In this document: positions 22,166-33,519 of the stretch, one piece after another
How positions within the stretch are numbered: position 1 is the first letter of the stretch
How the letters are laid out: every line of letters starts with the position of its first letter
Source of the DNA: Artemisia argyi
Lineage: Eukaryota > Streptophyta > Magnoliopsida > Asterales > Asteraceae
DNA length: 64,000 nucleotides
Direction of reading: 5' to 3'
NCBI GenBank assembly: GCA_030686995.1
Contig: CM060685.1
Coordinates: 122,942,823-123,006,822, forward strand
Notes under the pieces: generated by a model
The model's input: only the letters and a program-made list of their open reading frames with translations
What the model was told of the DNA's origin: nothing
Database searches by the model: none
Position numbers and translations under genes: made by a program

Positions 22166-23142
22166 GTATTTTGTAATACCGGTGGGTTGCTGAGATTTGT
22201 TGAAGGTAGGACATTAGGGAATGAGTCCAAACAAGAGCTCACTAAAATGAACCAAACATTCATTTTTTACTATCGTCCCTTGGACCTTCATCCAAAACCC
22301 ATGAACCAAATACAACCCAAAATAACTTTTATGATAAAATATATTTTTTATTTTATACGGAGTATTATTTTCTTTTATACCAAATTCAAATCATATTCCG
22401 ATTCTAAACCTTTATACAAACCAAATGGATAAGTTATGATATAAAGAATAATAATCTTTTTTCCTTAAGAAAAACCGTATACATCTGGATGCTCTCCACA
22501 TCATATGGTTGACCACCTACCAAAGCTTTTAGAGGGATTTTAAAATTCAAACCTCTTAAAGTCCCACCAACCAAAGCTTCAGAAATTAGAAGTACAAAAG
22601 CCATAGGGGGTTTGGCTGCTGGGTTAAGTTTGGTAAGTAATTTATATAGGATCCAACAGCCATTCAGGTCATTTTTTAAGCTTACATATATTGACTAGCA
22701 GTAACAATAATAGAGATTGATGATAACCAACAAAACGAATATGGGATAATTGGATAATTTACAAGTGGTTGTCCCGTGATTTTTGGAGGCCCTGTGCTAT
22801 AGTGAATATTTGGGCCCCTTGAAAAACACAAAAGATTTACGTATATGTAAAAATAAAAATCCAAAAATACGAAATTCCATCAAACATTAAATAACGATAT
22901 TTAACCAGTTTATTTGCATTAGACTGATAGTATTATAACACCTTTAAAGCTTTTCTAGAACTTTGTCTCAAACTTTTGTTGAAAATATTAGATTCATAAA
23001 CTTAACTAGGCTTATTTAGAAATAAAACTAAAACATAAGGGCAAAAGTGTAAAACCTAGAAACTTTAGGGTGCAAAGTCAAAACAAAAAAGCTGTCTTCT
23101 TCTTCAGCCGTGTGTAACCTCCATAACCAGTTTTTGTCAATA

Positions 23143-23189
<47 letters not shown>

Positions 23190-24427
23190 ACTTAATGTTT
23201 AACTTAGATTCTGTAAAAATCATTGTATCTTACGTTTAGAGTACATTTTCATGAGATTAACGTGAAAAGCCCGAACTAAAACACCACTACCGTTCAAAAT
23301 CTTGAGGCCCTCGAAAATTTGGGGCCCTGTGCGGTTGATCACTCTGCACATGCCGAAATCCGGCCATGTGACGAAAACCCTCTATAGAATGGTGTTTGTA
23401 TCTAGGAAGTGTTTGTTTAAGCTTATCTTTGGGAATATCAGCTTATGTGGTTTTGGCTTTTGTTAAGCTTATATAAGCCCCATATGTTTCAAAATAAGCC
23501 GTAAAAACGGGCTTATGAAAACCACATAAAGCTTATACGCAAAAAAATAAGTTTAAACAAACACCTGCAAATAGGAATATCTTTTCGTTCTACCCTACGC
23601 TATTCTCTTGATCAACATCTTAATATTTCGTATATTAAACACCAAAACTACGATATTTCAATCATAAAATTACCATTGTTTTTTTATCTATATTACTTAA
23701 TGGGAAGTGGTCTTTTTTACTTCTTTTGGAATTTGGTACCGTTATTAACTATTTTCGAATCTAGAATCATGATGATTGGGAAGGTCCCGTGTAAACTACT
23801 AATTTCTGAATAATGGATATATAGATGAAAGTGGTGAGCCCATATGCGCTGTACGGAATGTTGCAAATTTGTTGGTTTAGCGGTTTCTGATCTGGATTAC
23901 AAGTTTGCTGCACCTTATGGGTATGAAGCTCACAACTCTTGTTTGCAACAAAAAATAAATTGCAGCCATTCATTATCACTCTCAATGTTTGTTATTGTAT
24001 AGTTTTTACATAGAAAAATCTTATATTTTGGGATCATTAGATCGTTCTTTTTGCAACGTTATATTAACACTCTACTTTCTAATTTATGTTTCTTACTTAT
24101 TTGCAGTATGTATGAGCTTATATAGGCAATTTTTACATGCTGCAGTGTTATACAGAGGAGTCCAAAGAATCCCCATAAAACCCATCAAATGGCTTTGAAG
24201 ATTCAGAAACTTGTTAGTTTACCGGCCAGCTAATATTTACATTTGTTTTTTCTTTCTGAATTTCAAACCTTGATTTGAAAAGTTGTATAAATTTCTTATC
24301 TAAAGTTAATAGTATTACCCTTGATTGGGAAACACATGCTTGTGAATTGAAAGTTAATTATTTCTTTCTATCTTTTTGTAGGTAACCAACCAATCTTTCT
24401 GCCACAACCTTTATAATTGGATACCCT
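22166..24427. other. Intergenic, no gene supported
   Basis: AT-rich. It includes a poly-A tract (about 23147-23188), two copies of a GGCCCTGTGC motif (22785 and 23320), and a small foldback at 23405-23566. I see no coding exon here that I can defend. Confidence 0.5.
23405..23566. mobile_element. Small foldback MITE
   Basis: The left end GTGTTTGTTTAAGCTTAT and the right end ATAAGTTTAAACAAACAC are inverted repeats, and the roughly 160-bp interior is itself largely self-complementary around AAGCTTAT words. Non-coding. Target duplication not established. Confidence 0.65.
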
Positions 24428-24918
24428 TGTTGATACAAAAGTTGGGTGTTCCTAGTTTGGGCTCTTGCTCTCGTACCAATTAGCTCTTAATGCTTGAAAC
24501 CTGCGCACTAAGGAAATAAACAAACACCGTTAGGCTTGTCGTGGGATTGTCTCCAATGATTATCCTCCGGCGTGAGAGTAAGTAATCGATTTTAGGGTTA
24601 TCGTAAAGAGTTAGGGTTTGTGAATCGTACCTTTAATAAGAATTATATCATTCTATATATAGGCGCAGAATCCTTGTAGGTTTCGTGCTCCTTCTGTTTC
24701 GCACACATGGTGCTTATCCGGTCCAAGGATCTTTATCCATAGATAGAAGATCCTTATCTAGACCATAAATAGTTTGATTGGGCTTTGGGTCTTACGTGAG
24801 CCCAATCCCTTTGACAATGCGGCCCAAGTTAGTTATAATAGCCCACTCATGATGGGTTTGGGCCTTAGTGATGTTTATCATTTGGGCTCGTGGCCCAAAT
24901 ATAGACTATACGTCATCA
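24428..24918 (-). repeat. 3' LTR of Tat element 1
   Basis: On the plus strand it begins TGTTGATACAAAAGTTGGG and ends ACGTCATCA. In element orientation it starts TGATGACG, directly after the polypurine tract at 24919-24928. A TATA box (TATATATAG, about 24655-24663) and a downstream AACCCTAA block are conserved in all three LTR copies in the window. Confidence 0.93.
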
Positions 24919-24937
24919 TGTCCCCCCAGTCTAGTGT

Positions 24938-24956
24938 GCGCGGCTTGCTAGCCGCG
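24938..24956. other. Short GC hairpin next to the PPT
   Basis: CGCGGCT-TGCT-AGCCGCG-type inverted repeat lying about 20 bp inside the 3' LTR. It could fold in element RNA. Function unknown. Confidence 0.5.
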
Positions 24957-25150
24957 GATGCTAGACTTCTTGAAGCAACGGTAAGTGTGGCAGGAAAAGT
25001 TACCGCCCAATATGATGGACAATGTATCTAGTCACCAATATCTTCAAAAATACCTAGGGAAGTGGGGAGAGTGTCCATGTGTTTATCGGGAAATGGGAAA
25101 AAGTGCATGTACCCAATCGTCTTCCAGCCACACGATTAGGATAGTGGGTT

Positions 25151-25195
25151 CCACGTGGCTAACATGCTAGGGTTTTTGTAACCCTATATAAACAT
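25151..25195 (+). promoter_or_regulatory. Promoter of the Tat antisense gene: G-box and TATA
   Basis: A perfect palindromic G-box CCACGTGG (25151-25158) is followed 26 bp later by CTATATAAAC (25184-25193), a strong plant TATA box. About 140 bp of leader then precedes the ATG at 25335. The arrangement points on the plus strand, away from the LTR and towards the antisense ORF. Direct visual evidence; activity is inferred. Confidence 0.65.
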
Positions 25196-26908
25196 CGCCT
25201 CCTTTTTACTGAAAATCACACAGTAAAAAACACACTTCCGCCATTTTTATATTTCTTCAAAGCATTTTCAAAGAAAGCAACTGTTTTATTAGGTAACCGC
25301 AAACACGTGCTTTTTTGTTATTACTTTCTTAGAAATGGTTCGCCAATTACATGAGTTTCCATCTGAAATGGACGAGGACGAACTGCGTCAGTTCTCCTCT
25401 GATTATTTCATTCCTCTTGATGTGCATCCGGTTGTACCGGAGGCCAACGCGTGCATCGCGGATTTCCCTGAGGGAAAAATAGGGTTATATATGCGCTTCT
25501 TCGAGTATGCGAACCAGCGCGTACCTATATCCATGTTCCTGAGCGATTTACTCAACCACTACCGCCTTCACATTTCCCAGCTGCACTGTATAGGTGCGGC
25601 AAAAGTATCCAATTTTGAAATAAACTGTCGGTTGCTCGCGGTCAACCCGACTGTTGACCTATTCCGTGCGTTTTACCGCACAACGTGGTCGCATGGATGG
25701 GTATCTTTCGCGAAGCGCGGTGGACGCCTTCAGTGTTATACGGAGAAGGTGGATTCCCTTAGGGATTGGAGGGAAAAAAATTTCTGGATAGATGATATAG
25801 TCTTTCCATCGCCTTTTGAGTTTTATACTCAAGAGACGCTGCCAAGGGATGGGCGCCTCGCACCCGGTTCGTATAGCGCAGAGGATGCGGATACGATTGA
25901 TGCCAACCGCATCCCCATGAACCCCTACTATGAGGAGTTTTTGGTTCACATGGGGCTGAGTCGCAACTATTTCCATGGTTCTGATGAGGTGCCAACCTTC
26001 ATTGATGAGAGCGGCCGGGGTGGGTGCTTGTCCCTTTTATTTGTTCGCTTCAAATAATGCAAGTGTTCCTGTATATGTACTTTCAATAACTAATCTGTGT
26101 TTTGTTATTTGCTCATTTGTTGCGCAGAGATGGATTTGTTCGCCGTGGTGAAGCTTGAGAAGCCAAAGCAGGTGACGGTGGGTGTGCGTCCTCTGAGGGA
26201 TAATGAGGAGCCACTTATGGATGCTACTGCGGGACACCTAACTGCGTTGGCACAAACTGGTCCTGAAGATTCACCTCCCATGCTGGTGACGCCTGTGCAG
26301 AGCGTGCCTCCTACTGGGGAGCCTGCTCATGCGGAGGAGTTACATGTTGAGTCTTCTGATAGCGTGGAGGTGCTGGAGCCTGAGATTGTGGCGCAGGGTG
26401 TGAAGCGCAAGGGAGAGGCTGATGGTGCTAGCACTTCCAAGAGGAGGCGCCATCTTATCACCGATGAAGAGTCATCCGCAGAAGATGATACATCCGCCAC
26501 TAGCGCGGATAAGGAGACTGCAAAGGCTTCTCCCCTTCTGTAAGTGATATCCATGTTTTCTCTTTCTTTCTTTCTTTCTTTCTTTTTTTTTTTATCATTA
26601 CTTGTCGTAATATGCTCCGACCCTTTTCTTATGCTTTGTAGTGACCAAGCTGCAGGGGGTGATGCGGCTTTTTTGGAAAGCGTGGTCCCTCCTCAGAATG
26701 CAAACGTGGAGGAGACAGTGAAGGTGGCTGGAGAGGTATCTGCGCAGCAGTTATTGGAAGAGCTAGCTGCTGCTGCTGGGCGTCAAACTGACTTGGTTGC
26801 TCAGTTGAAGACGCGGTATGTTGGGTAGAGCAGCAGCCTCGCGCAGAAGGACGAGGAGATTGCCCTGCTCCGTGCGCAGTTAGCTGATGCGCTAGTGGAG
26901 GTAGGGTC

Positions 26909-29900
26909 TGATGAGTGCTCAAACACTCATCATTTTTGGTCTAATCTGAACTGCAAAACATACAAAAACACTCAGAAATGCATCAAAATACTGAAAATAT
27001 TTCAAAATGGTGTTTTATATGTTTTAGATGCAAAAAGAGTAAAAACAAACGAAAAACGTACAAAGTTTGCTAAATTGGCAGTTTCAGTCCCCTGACTTTC
27101 ATAAAATGACAAAACTAGTCCCTGGATATTCAAAATATAGAAAATTATCACCAAAGGTCATTTTGAAATCATAAATTGTCATATTTAGTCCTTTGGTGAA
27201 AAATTAGAAAAGTTTTGGAAATTTACAATTTAGTCCCTGGAGTTACAGATTTTGGCAGATTTGGTCCCTGGTGGGATAATTTTGAATGAAAAATCATTTT
27301 GGGTCCTTGGGAAGTTATAAAAATCATTTTTTAGTCCTTGGTGTGAAGATTGGTGAAATGGCAATTTTAGTCCCCGAGGTTTGGAAATTTACAAATTTGG
27401 TCCCCGGGAAATTTTGAAAAATGAAAATTAAAAAAAAAATGATTTTTGAAATATTGGTGATTGGCAAATTGGTCCTTGGTATTATTTTGGGGAATTTCAT
27501 TTTCAGTCCCTAAACTTTTTATAAATTACAAATATGGTCCTTTTGTTTTTGATATATACAACCAAACGGATCCTTGTTTATTTATTTACCCAACAACAAC
27601 AGCCCACCCCATCCACCTTATTACTCCAACCCAACACCACCCCAGGCCCAACACATCCAGCCCAACCCCATCCCCTTTGATAATATAAGTCGGGTCAACA
27701 CAGTCAAACCAAACACCCCAGTCACTATTCATCCACCCTCAACCTCCCTAAACTACGCTCCATTGTCTCCCCCCTCCTCTCCTATCTCCACAAATCCCTC
27801 ACCAGTACTCACCTTCCCCCATTAATTAACCAACCCACCCCCCCCCCCCCCTCTTCATTTAATACCACACCAACTCCACTCACAACTGCCCATTACATTT
27901 TTGGCGCCAAAACGCGTTTGAACGGTTGAGATCACTTGGAAACCATCTAAAGGCTCAGAATGAAGTGGGAAAGAGAGAGGTGTATTCCAGGGACTATAAA
28001 GATGAAGAAAAAGAGAAGATTATGGTTGTCACATGTTTTTAGACCAATTCGTAATGTAAACTTTAAATTTATGTTGTAAACTTTCAAATTCAGTCTTAAA
28101 TTTAAGTTGTAACAAGCCTTTGTGTTAATGGAAAGTCTTTCAATAGTTTCTCAGTTCCAATTCTCAAATTCAATTTAGTTTTTGTCAATCTTTAATGAAA
28201 ATGATAACTTTGTTCAACCTGGTATTTATTGTTGTTTCTTGTTAGTTTGAGCTCACAATAGCCTATTTATAAGCTTTTGAAAGCTTGTGGGTTATTTAGT
28301 ATAGAATAAATCAAAAAAAAACAAAAAAAAAAAAAAAAAAAAAAAAACAAAAAACAAAAAAAAAAACAAAAAAAATAGGGTTAAATAAATAGAAAATCAG
28401 AAAGTTAAGAAGAGGAGAAGGAAGCAGTGGAATCATGGGTTAGAGTCCATTTGGGGACATTAGGTTGGATTCTTGTTCAAGCTCATGAGGTAGATTGTAA
28501 GTTTACTTCTTAAATTTTGCATATTTAGTTTAGACAGGGGTGTTTGGATCTGCCTATCCAACTGTCCTATGGTTGTTGTCTTGGTGTTGTTTCTACATTT
28601 GTAGATTACATTAGTTCATTTTAGTATATGTCAACCATAAAATTCATGTTTCTAGCATAGAAAGTCAAATCTCCACTTTAAGATCTTTAACTGCTTATCT
28701 GTTGGGTTTTCAAGATCATAAACCAATCAAATCTTTTTTCAAGTGTTTAAAGTAACTAAATTTGGTCTCATAACAGCTTCTTATAACATGTTAGCTTAGT
28801 TTAGATCACCACAAGTTCATCAAAGTCAAAGTACCTAGTTTTTTAGAAAAAGTCAAAAGTGGCATTTCAGGTTTTTGCAAAACTTGCATGAATATTTTTG
28901 ATTTTTGTATTGTGATTCAAGCACTGTGGTTTGTTGCATGTTATACTATGCCATCTTAACTCTTGATTCCATTCCTTGTTTTATTTTTGTAAATTTTCTC
29001 TTGGGCTCCACACTTGATCAAAGTAGGCTGCAGGGCATATGCATGCCCTGCTACACAATCCATCAGGCTCAGACCCAACTTTCATGCCCTCTCATGGCCT
29101 CCATAGTGGACCCCACAAGCTGCTTATTGGCTTTTTGAAAAGACAATAAGCAATTCTTCAAGTCTCTGGGCTTACCTTGGCATTTGAACCCCATTTGATA
29201 GGGCTGCAAGGGCTCTCAACCTTGTCCCTTTTCTGGGTGACTGTTTGGTTTGTGGATTGCTTATTCAGCTTATTTGGCTTATCCTGAGGCTTGTATTTGT
29301 TCCTTCCAACTTATTTTGGTCTTTATAACTTATTGGTAGCTTATTTTACCTTTGTGGGCCCCCCTAGCTGCCTACATATCCTTCTTCCCTTGACAGTTGA
29401 CCAAAGTCAACTGTCTCCCATATAAGCTTGTACTCAGCTTATTTTTAAGCTCCATAAAGTTTTTTTTTACAAAAAGTTTTCATTTTTAGGTATAAAACAA
29501 GTTTCCTAAGAAAAAATTCCAGAAAAACAATTTAATTTTTAAGTGATAGTTTCTATTTAATTTTATTTAAATTTTATTTTTCATTTTTAGATTTTAATTA
29601 AGTACTTGTCATTTTTATATTTTTATTAATTACCTCTTATATTAAAGTATTTATAATAATTTTCTCAGATTTTTATTTTATCATTTAGTATTTATTAGAA
29701 TTAATCTTAGTTTTATTAATTATTAATTAATAATTAGTTTTAAATAGCATAATTAGTTTTTATTAAGTAAAACCTAGTTTTTATATTTTTTATAGCTTTT
29801 ATATGTTATAAAATAATTTTAGAAATTTTATTAGAATTTTTACTGTTCATTTGCTATTTTTCTTAATTTAAAATAGTTTAATTAGGTAATTAATAATTAA

Positions 29901-30527
29901 TTAGTAATTAATTAATAGAAAAACCACAAAAAGACAAAAAAAATACTTATTTTTAATTTTAAAATTAGTTTTTAGTTATTTTATAATTTTAGAAATTTTA
30001 TTTTCACCTTTTTAGTATTTAATTAATATTATATTATATTTAAGTTGTTTAAATATTAATAATAAGTAATAAATAGTATTTAATTAATATTAAATAATTA
30101 ATTAGTGTTAAAATTTATTTTCTTTTTCTAAAAAATTTCTTTTATCTTTAAGTTTGTAAAAAAGTCATTTTCACCCCCTGTGGGTTTTCAGAATTCAGTT
30201 TTCACTTTTTATTTCGTATGTTTACATTTTATTTAAACGTAACGTACGCGTTTTTAGGTTTAAATCGTTTCTGGTTTTTCCTAGTTTCCAGTCTTATTCA
30301 TATAGCTTGTTTAAGCTATTTCCTTGTAGATTCCCTAGCTTAATCACACACAAACCTTTTTCCTGTCCAAACTCACCCGATCACGAAGCCGTTTGTTAAC
30401 CATCCACACCTCGTCGGGACATAACGACCCGGGGAAACCCTATATTCCGCGGAGCATTGACTCTAAGCTGCTTGACCTTGTTGACCATTCCTTGGTCAGT
30501 TTAGGTTGACCGTTTGGACCTCAATCA
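26909..30527 (+). repeat. 5' LTR (3.6 kb) of LARD-like element
   Basis: Starts TGATGAGTGCTCAAACACTC and ends GACCTCAATCA. It contains a region with the recurring phrase TTTAGTCCCTGG (27090-27490), a Pro-rich-looking C/A tract (27600-27850), an A-rich tract (28313-28376), and a very AT-rich TTAATTAATAATTA block (29500-30110). ORFs in it are accidental. Confidence 0.95.
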
Positions 30528-30532
30528 AATTT

Positions 30533-30551
30533 TGTCGCTGCTGCCGGAGAG
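30533..30551 (+). other. Primer-binding site of LARD-like element
   Basis: TGTCGCTGCTGCCGGAGAG begins 5 nt after the LTR. Compared with the complement of the tRNA-Asp 3' end (TGGCGCCGTTGCCGGGGA, the usual Tat/Athila primer), it matches at most positions with about four substitutions. Assignment is inferred. Confidence 0.55.
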
Positions 30552-30817
30552 GTTGTGTGCGTTTTCTAAACGGTTTGCTGATTAGTTCTTTTGGAATTCG
30601 TTCCATTGTACATTTATCCATCCTTTGTTCATATTTTCTTATTATCAAAACAAAACCGTTCACGAAAACCTTTTAAATCAAGTTTTCAACGAACACAAAA
30701 ACATTTTTCTTATCATTTGTACAAAATGTTTATCCAAAAAACCAAAAATATTCACCTTTACCCTCTCACATCTTTGATTCTTCATTCCTTACCCTCCCAA
30801 ACCTTTTGATTCTTTCT

Positions 30818-32722
30818 ATGTCTCATCTACACCTTCTGTATTGCCAGTGGTGTGGTAGTCCTCACAATGGTGGTAATTGCCCCGGTTGTGGCATGGTAGA
30901 GTCAGGAAACGGGTCTGTCTATAACCAAGATCCCTATTCATATCATGACACCACTGATTCATTCCACCAGCTACCACACCATCAGTCTCAGCAGTTTTAC
31001 TGTTGTGAGTACTATGGTGGTTCACACTACAGTTCTGATTGTCAATCGGGAAACACGCTTGTCTATGAGCAGTTTCCTGATAACAATTATGACTACAGCA
31101 CATACGACTCACAGCCACATTAGTTTTACTGTTGTGAGTATTGTGGTGGTCCACACGCTAGCTCTGATTGTCAAACAAGGAATCCATTTCCTTGTAACAA
31201 TTACAACTATTCGTTTTCAGACCCACCTCCACAATACCAAATGATCCAAGCAACTCCTCTTGTTACTGGTCAAGACCTTTTAATAGAGGCTCTTGAGATA
31301 TTGAAAGAACTTAAGGAGGAGTTGGCTACTTCATCGTTTCAAAGCTCTCGTGAGAAATCTATGGCAGAATTACTTGCGGAAGAACGAGCAGCTAGAAACG
31401 AATTGAGCAAGGAAGAATTGCTAGTCTTAGAACAAGCAGCTAAAACACGTGCCATATTTCGCCGTGCTGCTCTTTTCGACGATGATAGTGATGATGAAGT
31501 CACCCTTGATTTTTCTCAATTCTGTAAGGGTTCATCAATTTCATCTATAGCAATTCCTTCCATGGAAAATCAGGGAGAAAATCATGAGACGGAGAAATCT
31601 TTAGCAGAAGATCAAATGGAACTTGTACAATCCATGAATGCTAGCTCCTCTCATCTCCCTCAGTCTGTTGATATCACACCCGAAGTTCACACTCACTCTC
31701 TGATCATGGGGGATGAGCATCTTAGCACTGTTCCTGATAAGGAATCGAACGAATTAATAAAGTCTAGTGTTGAGATCCTTATCCCAATCCCAAGAGAGTC
31801 ACAGGGAACTTTGGATCATGTGTGTGATTTACCTTCCCCCATTGAGTGTCCTAAAGATCAATTTGAGACTTTCTCAGATTTTAGCGATGATTGTATATCT
31901 TATGGAGACATCGAGTATGTTGAGGCGTCAGTTTCACATTCTGATGCTGATCAACTTCTTGAGGAGTTCGCTGATGAACTTGCTCACATCGATCCACTTT
32001 CATTGGAAAGTGATGATGGTCTCCTTGACTTCGAAGCCGATCAGGGAGAAATTGAAAGTCTCCTATATCATGATCCGTCACTCACTTCTGATCCCAACAG
32101 TCCAATAGAGAATAATAATCTCTTTGTTCCCGAAACTTTCAATACTACTCTCACCAATCCTCTATTTGAATTCGAATCTGAATTCACTTTGATTTCTGAT
32201 AATCCACTCTTTGATATTCAGAATGAGGATTGTGATGAGTCTATTCTGGAACATGAGTTCACAAATTCACATCTTGTGAATGATTCTCTTCATGAGGAGT
32301 TCTCCGGTGAACTCACTCATCATATCATGACTCCTCCGGAGTTTGATAGCCCGGGGGGAGATGCACTCAATCTTGAGAATTTGCAAATTCCCACCCACCC
32401 TCCCGGGTTGTTTACGAGCTTACCCTTTGAAATCCAAACTCAGGCTACGGAGCCTGCTCTCGAGGAAGAAGATCAAATCATGCTTTTTATCATGGTTTTC
32501 TTCCTTTTCTTCACCTATAAGGTGACTTCTTCTCTTCTTCACTCCTTCGGGAATGAAGACACCATCTTTGATCCCGGCATTTTCATGTATCATTATCTTG
32601 AGCCGGATACTTATCTCATCGGTGTGGAACTTTCATGTGCTACAAATGTTTGTCCAAACATCTTGAATGAAAGTCCGATTGAGATTGTTTCTTCCACATC
32701 ATGCTTCCCCAAGGACAAATGA
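30818..32722 (+). pseudogene. Zinc-knuckle ORF of LARD-like element, one in-frame stop
   Basis: From the ATG at 30818 one frame runs to 32722, broken only by TAG at 31121-31123. Residues near the start form three tandem knuckle-like motifs of C-x2-C-G-x2-H-x4-C type (YCQWCGSPHNGGNCPGC, YCCEYYGGSHYSSDC, YCCEYCGGPHASSDC); the second has lost one cysteine. The TAG replaces a Gln codon (CAG in the preceding repeat copy). Downstream are a helical acidic segment (LLAEERAARNELSKEELLVL), a long Asp/Glu/Ser-rich region, and one hydrophobic stretch near the end (MLFIMVFFLFFTY). It is probably a Gag-like RNA-binding protein. I know of no characterised function. Confidence 0.7.
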
Positions 32723-33089
32723 ATTCGGGGTCGAGTCAAGCTAGCGACTCGGTAAACAAAAACAGTAGCATGCTTATAGGGTTTTCACCCTAAGTGTGGG
32801 GGAGTCCCCCATGCTATGATTACAGAAGTGAAAATACAAAATGGTGTTTTCCACGCTTAGCTTGTAATGTTGCCCTTTTATGTTCAAAATGTCGGCATAA
32901 TAGCCGGGACTTTGAATATTGAGGACAATATTCATGCTAAGTGTGGGGGGTATTTCGCTATTCTAGCGAATTTTATCACATTTTACTATATAATACCCCC
33001 GTTTTAGCCAAAATTTCAAAAAATTTAAAAATTTTTCACTGGTGCTTCAAAATTTTTGTGGTAATCAGTCCGCCTTGTCTAAGCGACAA

Positions 33090-33460
33090 AAAGGATTGGC
33101 TAGTCCAGGAGCAAACGGCTCTTGGTAAAGACATCTCAAATCCGTTTATGGCTTGCAATTTGCCCAAAATTGTATGGTACCTCAACTCGCCATATCCCAT
33201 AAAGCGAATGAGTTGGCTAGCCCGCAAGATTATGGCTTGTGGTAAAGGCAGTGGAAAATCCATAATTGGTAATCAGCTCACCAAGATGTTGACGTTGTCC
33301 ATCAAGAGTTGGCTAGTCCAGAAGCAAACGGCTTCTGGTAAAGACTGATCAAATCCGTTGACAGCTGGTGGTTTGCTCAAAATCACACGGTTATCAGGTG
33401 TGCCACAGTTCTTACATCTGGCTACTCCAGAAGTGATGGCTTTTGGTAAAGAGTTTAAAA
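33090..33460. repeat. Four diverged repeats of about 105 bp upstream of the PPT
   Basis: Each unit contains GGCTAGTCCAGAAGCAAACG followed by GCTTYTGGTAAAGA and a CAAATCCGTT-like word. Copies start near 33096, 33208, 33306 and 33420 in the 3' untranslated part of the element. They could form RNA structure; role unknown. Confidence 0.65.
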
Positions 33461-33519
33461 TCCATCAAGTTTTCAAAACAGTTATTGCTAGGGACTAGCA
33501 ATAGTTTAGTGTGGGGGAT

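Noticed and set aside
27461..27825. Pro/Asn/Ser-rich ORF in the long LTR (and its copy at 34071-34436)
   Set aside because: It lies wholly inside LTRs, has no start context or family similarity, and differs in length between the two LTR copies because of indels.
28905..29138. Short Cys-rich ORF repeated at 35473-35706
   Set aside because: It is repeated only because it lies in both LTRs; no domain is recognisable.
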